DNA from: JAGVWT01 sp964538405
GTDB taxonomy: Archaea; Nanobdellota; Nanobdellia; Pacearchaeales; GW2011-AR1
Direction: 5' to 3'
Assembly (NCBI GenBank): GCA_964538405.1
Contig: CAZIET010000005.1
Coordinates: forward strand, 1 to 28,800
DNA length: 28,800 nucleotides
Of this stretch, positions 1 through 7,833 are shown one piece after another (the stretch's first letter is position 1; each line of letters starts with the position of its first letter). The position numbers and the translations under genes are program-made. Below the pieces are notes generated by a model. It had not been told where the DNA came from. It searched no databases and saw nothing but the letters and a program-made list of their open reading frames with translations.

Positions 1-368
1 AGCCCTAGCTGAACTGCATATAATATTTCATCTGCAATCAGAATGTCTATCTTTTCATCCTTCAAAGATTCCTTTACATGGTACAATGCATCCTTTGAAG
101 ATTTTATCTGGTTTTCCGTCGGAGTTTTTACAACCCATCCATCCATCCCGAATCTTTTGTATGTAAAATTGGGAAATTTTTCCAATGCCCTAATCTCTCC
201 AGGAATCTGCTCCTCCAATGAATCAGCCCCGTTTTTCATGAACTGAACAATATGAACGCAGTATCCGTTCCCGCACGCCCTCAAGGCAGTTCCAAGAGAA
301 GAGGTTGTCTTTCCTTTTCCGTTTCCCCAGAATATCTGTACGAGTCCGAGCTTTTCTTTTTCATTCAT
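1..368 (-). CDS. cobA: Cob(I)alamin adenosyltransferase (BtuR/CobA type), 3' part outside window
   Basis: Transfers the adenosyl group of ATP to cob(I)alamin, giving adenosylcobalamin in the cytosol. The first ~122 residues are visible. A P-loop (WGNGKGKTTSSLG) lies near residues 14-26, followed by the ALRACGNGYCVHIVQF stretch typical of the CobA/BtuR family, and IADEILYAVQLG at the window edge matches the Walker B region. The ATG at 368 is chosen because a TATA-like GTATATAAAG (389-398) is centred about 25 nt upstream, the leaderless spacing seen across this window. The product is the cofactor of the class II ribonucleotide reductase encoded just upstream on the same strand, so the two probably work together. 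The gene runs off the left edge, so its C-terminus cannot be judged. The family call rests on the P-loop context and is strong. Confidence 0.9.
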   Translation of the reverse strand, partial: MNEKEKLGLVQIFWGNGKGKTTSSLGTALRACGNGYCVHIVQFMKNGADSLEEQIPGEIRALEKFPNFTYKRFGMDGWVVKTPTENQIKSSKDALYHVKESLKDEKIDILIADEILYAVQLG

Positions 369-429
369 TTTTTCCGAAAGGAAAATCTGTATATAAAGAT
401 TTATTGATTTAGATATTATGCTAAACTTT

Positions 430-747
430 TCAATCCGCCATTGGTGAAAGATAAACTTCCAATCCTTTTGGTGAACCAAGTTCTGCTAAAATAGTTCTTA
501 TATCAGCTTCAGTTTGTTTAAAATGTTCACTACTATCCCAATGGCATGGAATTTCCCAATAATAACTATGTCGTGGATTTTGTGAATCAGGATGATTATT
601 AACTAAAATACTATGTTCAAATCTTTCACCCCCATCCTCGTATACTGGATGAATTTCTTTGAACTGTTGATCTGCTCTTTGATGATTTCTCCTCATCCAA
701 ATTCGGTCATTTTTACTGTGCCCATATACTCCTATCCAACTTGACAT
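430..747 (-). CDS. Hypothetical protein, 105 aa
   Basis: I do not recognise this protein. It is rich in Trp, His and acidic residues (for example WMRRNHQRADQQF near residues 17-29 and WEIPCHWDSSEHF in the middle), with no signal peptide, membrane segment or clear metal-binding cluster. It looks like a small soluble globular protein. The ATG at 747 is supported by a TATA-like CTTTAAAAA at 768-776, centred about 25 nt upstream. It sits between the adenosyltransferase and nrdJ on the same strand but has its own promoter, so membership in a nucleotide-reduction unit is not implied. Its composition (fewer Lys, more His/Trp/Gln) differs from the neighbouring conserved genes, as for other orphans in this window. 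Confidence 0.7.
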   Translation of the reverse strand: MSSWIGVYGHSKNDRIWMRRNHQRADQQFKEIHPVYEDGGERFEHSILVNNHPDSQNPRHSYYWEIPCHWDSSEHFKQTEADIRTILAELGSPKGLEVYLSPMAD

Positions 748-789
748 TTCATTTTTTACAAAGAGTACTTTAAAAATATTTATGTAAAA

Positions 790-3303
790 TCAACTACACT
801 TTGAATAACCACAATCAAAGCAAGTCGGTTCGGAACATCCCGACACCATACCCACATTGGCGCTGAAACATTTTGAGCAGTGCAATTTCAAATTAACTTC
901 AGCATCAGAATTTTTTTCCTTAATTTGAGAATTTGTTGAGTCTATTCCAAGATCAACTGTTTTTATTTTTCCTGTCTTTGTCAGATGATTTCTCAATGCT
1001 ATTGAAATTGCGTGAGGAATTGAATCAATCCTGTTCTTTCCAAACCCGTACGGTCTTTCTGACTTTATTGAATTGAGATGCTTCAAAATCCTTACCGGAT
1101 CTCCACCCAATTGCAAATATTTTGATAACACTATTCCCAAAGCACTTGTCAGTCCTGAAATTTCTGTTCCTATTGGAGGCAAACCTGTAAATATCTGTGT
1201 TGGGCCTTCAGCGTCATAATTGATATGTATGTGCATCGTTCCCTGCCCCGTTTCAATTTTGTAATAGTCTGCGCTCTCCTGTGTGCTCTTTTTCTCCGAT
1301 TTCGCTGAATTCGACGTGGTCTTTTCCTGCTTCTTTTCGTTCAAGTTCAAAATCTGCAGCTGCTTGCTTCCATCCCTGTAAATAGTAACTCCCTTTGCCC
1401 CGTTTTCATATGCAAGCATGTAAACTTCTTCTACATCTTTCTCAGTTGCTGAATTTTTCATGTTAACTGTCTTTGAAACTGCATTGTCAGTATATTTTTG
1501 GAATGAACATTGCATCATAACGTGTTCCTTGGGAGTAAGATCGTGTGAAGTCAAAAATAAATTCTGTATTATTTCTGGAATTTCTCTTATTCCAAGAAGG
1601 GATTTGTGGTTGTCATTTATTTTTATGTACAATTCCTCTTTCTTCATTCCGAAATAATTGTTCTTTTCTGCAATCTTTTCAAACAATGGATTTATCTCGA
1701 AAAAGGTATCTTTGTCAAGAGGTTTCTCTCCCTTCTTCAAGGCATCAATTCCTGCGGCGTTATACCTTACATAGACTATGGCGAAGAACGGCTCTATTCC
1801 TGCTCCTTGAAGTCCTGCGGCCAATCCAATTGTTCCTGTTGGAGCGATAGTTGTTCTCGCAGAATGCCTTGGGAAATATTCCTGCCCACGAAAATAAACA
1901 CTATCTTTGTCATAAATTGATCCCTTCCATGCGGGGAATACTCCTCTTCTCTCTGCCAACTCCTCCGAAGCCTTCAAACATGAAACGTTAATGAATTTCA
2001 TCAGTTCCTCTGCCTTTCTCAAGGCTGTATTTGAATTGTATGGGATTCCAAGCATAACAAGAGCCTCAGCCCATCCCATGACTCCCAAACCGATTCTTCT
2101 TGTTTTCTTTGCCATTTCCTCAATTTCAAAAATTGGATAATTATTCACATCAATTACATTATCCAAAAAGTGCGTGCACGCGTAAACACAATCCCTTAAT
2201 TTTTCATAATCAAAATCAGAACCATCTTCTTTCACGAATTTTGACAAATTTATTGAGCCCAGGTTGCAAGGTTCATACGGCAAAAGTGGCTGTTCACCAC
2301 AGGGATTAGTAGACTCAATTTCTCCAAGATGCGGAGTTGCATTGCTTCCCGTGTTGTTTATCCTGTCAATCATGATTATTCCAGGATCCCCTGTTTCCCA
2401 TGCTCCCTTCACAAGTTTGTTCCAAACTTCCTTTGCATTCAGCTTTCCAACAACCTGCTTATTCTTTGGATTAATCAATGCGTAATCATCATTATTCTTC
2501 ACAGCCTGCATGAATTTGTCATCTATTGTTACAGAGACATTGAAGTTTTCCATCACTCCAGGAGTTTTTTTCATGTTAATGAAATCCAAAATGTCTGGGT
2601 GTGTGTAATGAAGAATTCCCATATTAGCTCCGCGCCGGGTTCCGCCTTGCTTCACAACATCGGTTGATTTGTCAAAAATCTGCATAAATGTTATTGGGCC
2701 GGATGAAATTCCGTGAGTTGATTTTACAGCATCTCCTGCAGGCCTTAATCTTGAGAATGAAAATCCGGTTCCGCCACCGCTTTGATGAATAAGCGCCATA
2801 TTCTTCACAGAAGTGTAAATCTCGTCAATAGAATCTCCTATCGGCAACACGTAGCATGCAGACAGCTGCTGCAAGTCCCTTCCTGCATTCATCAGCGTTG
2901 GAGAATTTGGAAGAAATTTGAAGTTCGATAGCAAATCGTAGAATTTTTCCTCTGTCTTTGCAATTATTTCAGGATTCCTTGCATTGATGTCCTCCAGATT
3001 TTCCAAGAACTTTCTAAAATTTTTGTGCCTTGTATTATGTTCACTAATTCCATGATGGAGCAAAAACATTTTTCCCATCCCATTTCTTGAAGGATAAGTT
3101 ATTATCTTGTTATTTACATCCTCAAATATCTCATCCGTGGAAATCTTCTCTGAATGGAGAATGTCTCCAAGAGCGATGTTATGGCAAACATTCCTAAGCC
3201 AATGCTCGACTGTAGGAGAGCTTTTCAGATATTTATCTTTTATTACTTTTATCTGGTTTATTGTAAGATTCAGTTTTGTCAGTTGCTTCAACTCTGCTTC
3301 CAT
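790..3303 (-). CDS. nrdJ: Adenosylcobalamin-dependent (class II) ribonucleoside-diphosphate reductase
   Basis: Reduces ribonucleotides to deoxyribonucleotides by radical chemistry started by adenosylcobalamin. At 837 residues it has the usual class II NrdJ length. Visible motifs are LPNSPTLMNAG near 131-141, C150 in QQLSACYVLP (first redox cysteine), HQSGGGTGFSFSRLRP near 173-188, STNPCGEQPLLPYEPCNLGS near 331-350 (N333, thiyl-radical C335, E337, second redox cysteine C346), and APTGTIGLAAG further on. The C-terminus has a cysteine cluster (CSKC...CSEPTCFDCGYSKCS) expected to relay electrons from thioredoxin or glutaredoxin. I see no N-terminal ATP-cone, so dATP overall-activity control through that domain appears absent. 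The ATG overlaps the nrdR stop by one base (TAATG), which indicates translational coupling and shared NrdR control. Confidence 0.96.
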   Translation of the reverse strand: MEAELKQLTKLNLTINQIKVIKDKYLKSSPTVEHWLRNVCHNIALGDILHSEKISTDEIFEDVNNKIITYPSRNGMGKMFLLHHGISEHNTRHKNFRKFLENLEDINARNPEIIAKTEEKFYDLLSNFKFLPNSPTLMNAGRDLQQLSACYVLPIGDSIDEIYTSVKNMALIHQSGGGTGFSFSRLRPAGDAVKSTHGISSGPITFMQIFDKSTDVVKQGGTRRGANMGILHYTHPDILDFINMKKTPGVMENFNVSVTIDDKFMQAVKNNDDYALINPKNKQVVGKLNAKEVWNKLVKGAWETGDPGIIMIDRINNTGSNATPHLGEIESTNPCGEQPLLPYEPCNLGSINLSKFVKEDGSDFDYEKLRDCVYACTHFLDNVIDVNNYPIFEIEEMAKKTRRIGLGVMGWAEALVMLGIPYNSNTALRKAEELMKFINVSCLKASEELAERRGVFPAWKGSIYDKDSVYFRGQEYFPRHSARTTIAPTGTIGLAAGLQGAGIEPFFAIVYVRYNAAGIDALKKGEKPLDKDTFFEINPLFEKIAEKNNYFGMKKEELYIKINDNHKSLLGIREIPEIIQNLFLTSHDLTPKEHVMMQCSFQKYTDNAVSKTVNMKNSATEKDVEEVYMLAYENGAKGVTIYRDGSKQLQILNLNEKKQEKTTSNSAKSEKKSTQESADYYKIETGQGTMHIHINYDAEGPTQIFTGLPPIGTEISGLTSALGIVLSKYLQLGGDPVRILKHLNSIKSERPYGFGKNRIDSIPHAISIALRNHLTKTGKIKTVDLGIDSTNSQIKEKNSDAEVNLKLHCSKCFSANVGMVSGCSEPTCFDCGYSKCS

Positions 3304-3737
3304 TATAAATCACTCATCTCCTTTTTGAAGTCATCAACATCCTGAAAGTTTCTGTAGACTGATGCAAACCTTATGTATGCAACATTATCGAGTTTTTTTA
3401 TTTTTTTCATGATTATTTCTCCTATTACGGATGTTTTGATTTCCTTCTTGCCTTTTTTCTTTATCTCTTCCTCAATCTCGTCCACTACTTGAGTAATTTT
3501 TTCCTTCTGGACAGGGCGCTTCTCAAAAGCTTTCTCTATTCCCTTTTCGAGCTTTTCCCTGCTGAACTTCTCACGGCGACCATCTTTCTTTATCACGTAA
3601 AAGTCGCTGTTTTCTATCTTCTCATATGTCGTGAATCTTTTTTTGCATTTCAAGCACTCACGCCTTCTTCTTACTCCTTGCGGTGATTCCCTCTTGTTCG
3701 TAACTTTCGTTTTCGCGGAACAGTATGGGCATTTCAT
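3303..3737 (-). CDS. nrdR: Transcriptional repressor NrdR
   Basis: Nucleotide-sensing repressor of ribonucleotide reductase genes. The 144 residues match the family: a zinc ribbon with C3, C6, C28 and C31 plus the arginine-rich strand GVRRRREC, then an ATP-cone at about 47-135 (FYVIKKDGRREKFSREKL...) that reads ATP/dATP. It ends with VAYIRFASVYRNFQDVDDF, an NrdR hallmark. It is the first gene of an operon with nrdJ, whose start overlaps its stop. Two palindromes resembling NrdR boxes lie in its upstream region (3753-3766 and 3784-3797), so autoregulation is likely. NrdR is mainly a bacterial regulator; its presence beside archaeal genes suggests old transfer, which is inference. Confidence 0.96.
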   Translation of the reverse strand: MKCPYCSAKTKVTNKRESPQGVRRRRECLKCKKRFTTYEKIENSDFYVIKKDGRREKFSREKLEKGIEKAFEKRPVQKEKITQVVDEIEEEIKKKGKKEIKTSVIGEIIMKKIKKLDNVAYIRFASVYRNFQDVDDFKKEMSDL

Positions 3738-3749
3738 GATTGGGCACTG

Positions 3750-3769
3750 ACATACAATATCTTGTATGT
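3750..3769. promoter_or_regulatory. NrdR-box-like operator 1 (proximal)
   Basis: Perfect inverted repeat ACATACAA-TATC-TTGTATGT, 12 bp upstream of the nrdR start. Its core TACAATATCTTGTA (3753-3766) resembles the NrdR-box pattern (ACA..ATAT..TGT). It also contains the only TATA-like bases at leaderless distance from the nrdR ATG, so binding could block TBP access. Confidence 0.8.
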
Positions 3770-3783
3770 TGGCGTGTTCCCTT

Positions 3784-3797
3784 TACAATCTATTGTA
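3784..3797. promoter_or_regulatory. NrdR-box-like operator 2 (distal)
   Basis: Perfect inverted repeat TACAAT-CT-ATTGTA. Its centre is 31 bp from the centre of operator 1, about three helical turns, as described for paired bacterial NrdR boxes. A second candidate TATA for a leadered nrdR transcript is ATTTTAAAAAG (minus strand, 3826-3836), which would place this box just after the start site. Confidence 0.8.
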
Positions 3798-3867
3798 CAC
3801 AACAAGGAGTTTTTAGAAAAAGTTCTTTTTAAAATATTGCAATCTTTTTATAGTAGCGAAATTATTT

Positions 3868-4659
3868 TTACAACGCCCTTGATTCTTCAACAATTTTTCT
3901 TAAAACATTTTCCTGAATCTTTGTTTTTGATTTCAACTTGTCAAAATCCATTTCAACCAAGTCTTTTGTTAAAAAAATTCCTGCATTTGACAATTTCCAG
4001 TTGATATCATGGTTAAGTGAATTAAGAACAGTAAGAGGATAAAGTTTCTTTTCTTCTATAAGATCCCTTAGAGATTCTCCCTGTGGATATTCCCAGCTTG
4101 TAATCTTAATCCCCATTCCCCGAGCATATTCCTTTGCCTGCTCCGAGCATCTTGTGTTTGTAATAATCCATGCTTTGTCGAACTTGTCCTTCAAATCCAA
4201 GAATGCAGCATAAACATACAAAGCAACCTTCACGTCAGTGTAAATTCCAGGGGCATTATGGTATTTGCATTCAACCATATAGACATCTTTTTTCTTGGCA
4301 ACTATATCCACTTCATGAGGGATTACTTTTCCCTTGACAATCTGTCCCACTTTGGTTTCATATCCGTAATTGTTCAAAACTTCTGCAATAAATTTTTCAA
4401 ATGGGAATCCAGTGGGGCCGAGATTCATTATTGCCCTCTTAAGATTGTATCTGGCGGAAATCTCCGGCTTTTGGTCTCTTAGCAGGGAAAGAGCATGATT
4501 CAAAATTTCTTGTGTGGTAATTCCATCGTAAGCCTCTTTTGTTACATGTTCGACAATCTGCCTTGCAAGCCTTCCATCTGCGCCTGAACGAATCAAGGTG
4601 GCATTGAGCTTTTTTGGCATAAATCTTTCCTTTTCACCCGAAGCCTTTATTACATACAT
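3868..4659 (-). CDS. ATP-cone domain fused to Mrr-type restriction endonuclease domain
   Basis: A 263-residue fusion. Residues 1 to about 85 form an ATP-cone (MYVIKASGEKERFMPKKL... start, then ISARYNLKRAIMNLGPTG), the nucleotide-binding module also found in NrdR. Residues ~85-210 form a PD-(D/E)XK nuclease of the Mrr/type IV restriction class: HEVDIVAKKKDVYMVECKYH supplies D118, E130 and K132, and E88 or E93 may complete the site. The C-terminal ~50 residues are unassigned. The expected activity is DNA cleavage gated by ATP or dATP; a defence or DNA-quality role is inference. It lies just upstream of nrdR on the same strand but has its own TATA (TTTTATAAG, minus strand, 4684-4692) about 29 nt before the ATG, and a palindrome between TATA and start. 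Confidence 0.85.
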   Translation of the reverse strand: MYVIKASGEKERFMPKKLNATLIRSGADGRLARQIVEHVTKEAYDGITTQEILNHALSLLRDQKPEISARYNLKRAIMNLGPTGFPFEKFIAEVLNNYGYETKVGQIVKGKVIPHEVDIVAKKKDVYMVECKYHNAPGIYTDVKVALYVYAAFLDLKDKFDKAWIITNTRCSEQAKEYARGMGIKITSWEYPQGESLRDLIEEKKLYPLTVLNSLNHDINWKLSNAGIFLTKDLVEMDFDKLKSKTKIQENVLRKIVEESRAL

Positions 4660-4661
4660 CG

Positions 4662-4679
4662 CAAAACTTTTAAGTTTTG
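4662..4679. promoter_or_regulatory. 18-bp palindromic operator candidate before the ATP-cone nuclease
   Basis: CAAAACTT-TT-AAGTTTTG is a perfect inverted repeat ending 2 bp before the start codon at 4659 and just after the TATA box at 4684-4692. A dimeric repressor bound here would cover the transcription start. It does not resemble the nearby NrdR-box-like sites, so another regulator is more likely. Confidence 0.45.
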
Positions 4680-4734
4680 TCTTCTTATAAAAGTTATTAT
4701 TCTTGTTTTGACTTTACAAAAGTCTAACAGTTAA

Positions 4735-4743
4735 TTTATTAAA
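4735..4743 (+). promoter_or_regulatory. TATA box of the Lhr-Fic-phosphoesterase unit
   Basis: TTTATTAAA is centred 29 nt before the ATG at 4768. Upstream in-frame ATGs at 4747 and 4761 are followed quickly by stops, so 4768 is the only usable start and the mRNA is probably leaderless. Confidence 0.6.
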
Positions 4744-4767
4744 CGTATGAATTAAATCCATGAATCT

Positions 4768-7377
4768 ATGACGACGATAATTGAGGGCAAAAAACACAGC
4801 AAAAATGAAATCGAAAAAGTCCTGCATCCTCTTGTTAAAAAATGGTTCTTTTCTAAGTTCAAGGACTTCTCGCTTACTCAGGAGTATGGCGTCTTGAACA
4901 TTTGGAACAGAAAAAATATCCTTATTTCTGCACCGACAGGAGGAACAAAGACACTTACTGCTTTTTTATCGATTATTAATTATTTAGTTATTCTTGCATC
5001 AAAAAAAGAATTAGAAGATAAAATTTACGCAGTTTACACAAGTCCTTTGAAGGCACTGGCGTCCGATATAACTAAAAATCTTGTAGAACCATTACAGGAA
5101 ATAAAAGAAATTGCAAAAGAAGAAAAAATTGAATTACAAGACATAAGAGTTGGATTGAGAACTGGAGATACTTCTGCATCTGAAAGAGCAAAGATGATGA
5201 GAAAATCCCCACATATTTTTGTAACAACACCGGAATCATTGGCAATAATCCTTACAAGCAAGAAATTCGTTGATAAAATGAAGGCGGTTGAGTTCTGCGT
5301 TGTTGATGAAATTCACGCAATGGACAACAAAAGAGGAACATATCTAAATCTTACATTAGAAAGGTTGAATGAAGTCTCGCAAATTTTCCCGACAAAAATC
5401 GGACTGAGCGCAACAGTAGAACCTATGGAGGAAGTTGCACACTATCTTGTTGGGGAAGACAAAGACAGGGAAGTCATGGCTGTAAGAGTCCCATTGGAAA
5501 AGAAAATTGACATTGAGGTTCTTACTCCGGTGACTAATTTCATTGAAGACAAACAGGTCATGCACAATATGTATTCCTTAATGGATTCCCTAATAAAAGA
5601 GAACAAAACTACTTTGATTTTCACAAATACAAGATCCGCCACAGAAAGAGTTGTAAATCATTTGAAAGAGAAATTTCCCACAGTGTATGGTGACGACAAT
5701 ATAGCGGCACATCATTCCTCATTAAGCAAAAGCCATAGGTTTGACATTGAAGAAAGATTGAGACAGGGAAAACTGAAAGTTGTTGTTTGTTCCACTTCTT
5801 TAGAACTGGGAATTGATATCGGTTATATAGACCTTGTAATTATGCTGTCTTCTCCAAAATCAAGCGCAAGAGCTTTGCAAAGATTGGGAAGAGCTGGACA
5901 TAAATTGCATGAAGTCGCAAGAGGTAGATTCATTGTACTCGACAGAGACGATCTTGTTGAATGTTCTGTCATAGAAAAGGAGATGATTGAAAGAAAGATC
6001 AACAAAATAAGTTTCCCAAAAAACTGCCTGGATGTTTTATCTCAACAGATATTCGGAATGTCAATTTACAAAATATGGAATATTGATGAAATGTTTTCTG
6101 TTATAAGAAAAAGCTATTGCTATAAGGATTTATCAAGAAAGGATTTCCTTGATGTGATAAGTTATCTCTCTGGTGAATATGAATTGGAGAAGAATTTCAT
6201 CTACGCAAAGATATGGTACGACAAGACTACAAAACAAATAGGAAAGAGAGGAAAGATGGCGAGAGTTATCTACATGACAAACATTGGGACAATTCCTGAA
6301 GAATCATTCGTCACAGTAAAATTAAGCACTGGAGATCCGATCGGAATGATTGATGAAGGTTTTCTTGAAAGGATGAAGAAAGGAGACGTTTTTGTTCTTG
6401 GAGGAAAGAAATACATTTACAGATATACAAGAGGAATGAATCTATATGTGAATTCTGCCGAGCATCTTTCTCCGACAATTCCATCCTGGTTTTCCGAAAT
6501 GCTTCCATTGAGCTTTGACAGCGCACAGGAAGTAAATTCATTCAGAAAATTAATGAGAAACAAATTCGAATCTGGAGAGAGAAAATCTGATATATTAAAA
6601 TTCATAATGAAGCACCTTTACGCAAAAAAGGAATCTGCCGAGTCGATATATAGCTATTTTAACGAACAACAAGGATTTTTAGAAATTCCAAATGAAAATC
6701 TTATCTTAGTTGAAAAATACCATGCAAACAAAAATTATTTTTTATTCCATAGCATGTATGGAAGAAGGGTAAATGATGCTTTGTCAAGAGCCTATGGATA
6801 CTTGATAGGAAAATTCGGACAAAGGGATGTTGAGGTGGGAATAAATGACAATGGATTCTACATTGCAGGAGAAGCAGCCATAGACAAGGCAGTGGAAAAA
6901 GCGATTTCCAATTTAACTGAAGAAAATGTTGAGAAAATTGTTAGTGAAGCAATAGAAAAAACAGACGTTCTTGCAAGAAGGTTCAGGCATTGCGCGGCAA
7001 GAAGCCTGATGATAATAAGAAACTACAAAGGACAAACAAAAACCGTTGGAAAACAGCAGTTGAAAAGCCACTTCCTGTTGCATGCAGTAAAGAAAATAAC
7101 AAAAGAGTTTCCAATTTTAAGAGAGGCAAGAAGAGAAGTCATGCAGGATCTGATGGATATTGAGAACGCAAAAAAAGTCCTTTCATGGATAAAAGATAAA
7201 AAAGTTAAAATTGCTGTCGTAGATACGCATGTGCCGTCTCCTTTTGCAGTCAACTTGGTATTGCAAGGATACAGCGATCTAATAAAAATTGAGGACAGAC
7301 AAGATTTCCTGAAGAGAATGCACGAAGAACACATGAAAGTAATAAAAGGAGAAGAAAATGAATCTGAGTCCACTTGA
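4768..7377 (+). CDS. lhr: Lhr-family superfamily 2 DNA helicase (Lhr-Core type)
   Basis: ATP-driven 3'-5' helicase of the 'large helicase-related' family, linked to DNA repair and recombination. The 869 residues match the Lhr-Core length (two RecA domains, winged helix, Lhr-specific C-terminus). Motifs in order: Q-motif region FSLTQEYGVLNIW near 34-46, motif I ISAPTGGTKTL near 53-63, Ia TSPLKALASD, II VVDEIHAMD, III LSATVEP, IV TLIFTNTRSATE, V STSLELGIDIGYIDLV, VI RALQRLGRAGH. The Lhr core segment STGDPIGMIDEGFLERMKKGD follows. Motif I is odd: the usual GSGKT reads GGTKT, so the glycine before the catalytic lysine K61 is threonine. The 3' end overlaps the Fic start by 20 nt, and a metallophosphoesterase, a common Lhr partner, follows. 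Activity with the altered P-loop is uncertain. Confidence 0.93.
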   Translation: MTTIIEGKKHSKNEIEKVLHPLVKKWFFSKFKDFSLTQEYGVLNIWNRKNILISAPTGGTKTLTAFLSIINYLVILASKKELEDKIYAVYTSPLKALASDITKNLVEPLQEIKEIAKEEKIELQDIRVGLRTGDTSASERAKMMRKSPHIFVTTPESLAIILTSKKFVDKMKAVEFCVVDEIHAMDNKRGTYLNLTLERLNEVSQIFPTKIGLSATVEPMEEVAHYLVGEDKDREVMAVRVPLEKKIDIEVLTPVTNFIEDKQVMHNMYSLMDSLIKENKTTLIFTNTRSATERVVNHLKEKFPTVYGDDNIAAHHSSLSKSHRFDIEERLRQGKLKVVVCSTSLELGIDIGYIDLVIMLSSPKSSARALQRLGRAGHKLHEVARGRFIVLDRDDLVECSVIEKEMIERKINKISFPKNCLDVLSQQIFGMSIYKIWNIDEMFSVIRKSYCYKDLSRKDFLDVISYLSGEYELEKNFIYAKIWYDKTTKQIGKRGKMARVIYMTNIGTIPEESFVTVKLSTGDPIGMIDEGFLERMKKGDVFVLGGKKYIYRYTRGMNLYVNSAEHLSPTIPSWFSEMLPLSFDSAQEVNSFRKLMRNKFESGERKSDILKFIMKHLYAKKESAESIYSYFNEQQGFLEIPNENLILVEKYHANKNYFLFHSMYGRRVNDALSRAYGYLIGKFGQRDVEVGINDNGFYIAGEAAIDKAVEKAISNLTEENVEKIVSEAIEKTDVLARRFRHCAARSLMIIRNYKGQTKTVGKQQLKSHFLLHAVKKITKEFPILREARREVMQDLMDIENAKKVLSWIKDKKVKIAVVDTHVPSPFAVNLVLQGYSDLIKIEDRQDFLKRMHEEHMKVIKGEENESEST

Positions 7378-7831
7378 AGAAGAATTTTTACGTGAAAGCA
7401 ACGCCATTGAAGAGGAATATTCCGTGGAAGCTTTGGAAGATGCAAAATCTGCGTGGGAATATGCAAAAGCCAACAGACAAAACATAAATTTAGATTATAC
7501 TTTTGGGGTCCACCAAAGACTTCTAAGAAGATTGAATCCCAAAATAGCTGGAAAAATCAGGAAAGTAGATGTATGGGCAAGTCAAGAAAAATGTTTAGCG
7601 CCCGGAGAGATATCTGCTGCTCTTAATGAATGGTTTGGAGAGGCGAATGGATTTAAATCTCAAGAGGCAATAAGACAAAGACATATAAGATTTTTAAAAA
7701 TACATCCTTTTGGAGATGGTAATGGAAGGACTTCTAGAATGTTAATGAATGCTGAAAGACTAAACTCAGGCTATCCAATATTAGTGATTTGTGAAAGTGA
7801 AAGTGAAAAATATTTTGGGTGGTTCAAATAA
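7358..7831 (+). CDS. Fic domain protein (probable AMP transferase)
   Basis: Fic proteins move a nucleotide part, usually AMP from ATP, onto a hydroxyl side chain of a target protein; some also remove it. The 157 residues carry the complete active-site motif IHPFGDGNGRTSRMLMN near 115-131 with catalytic H116, metal-binding D120 and phosphate-binding R124. Near the N-terminus RESNAIEEE (12-20) fits the class II inhibitory helix [S/T]xxxE[G/N] with S14 and inhibitory E18, although the following Gly/Asn is Glu. The protein is short for the family and ends soon after the motif helix. The ATG at 7358 lies inside the end of lhr and is preceded by a strong Shine-Dalgarno AAAGGAGA, so translation is coupled. 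The target is unknown; the Lhr helicase or phosphoesterase are candidates by position only. Confidence 0.93.
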   Translation: MNLSPLEEEFLRESNAIEEEYSVEALEDAKSAWEYAKANRQNINLDYTFGVHQRLLRRLNPKIAGKIRKVDVWASQEKCLAPGEISAALNEWFGEANGFKSQEAIRQRHIRFLKIHPFGDGNGRTSRMLMNAERLNSGYPILVICESESEKYFGWFK

Positions 7832-7833
7832 AG

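Noticed and set aside
2329..2667. Plus-strand open frames opposite nrdJ (for example 112 codons)
   Set aside because: Antisense shadows of a strongly conserved RNR gene without promoter or domain features.
7819..7833. GTG start for the metallophosphoesterase
   Set aside because: Adds only five residues that overlap the Fic gene; the ATG at 7834 fits the spacing better.
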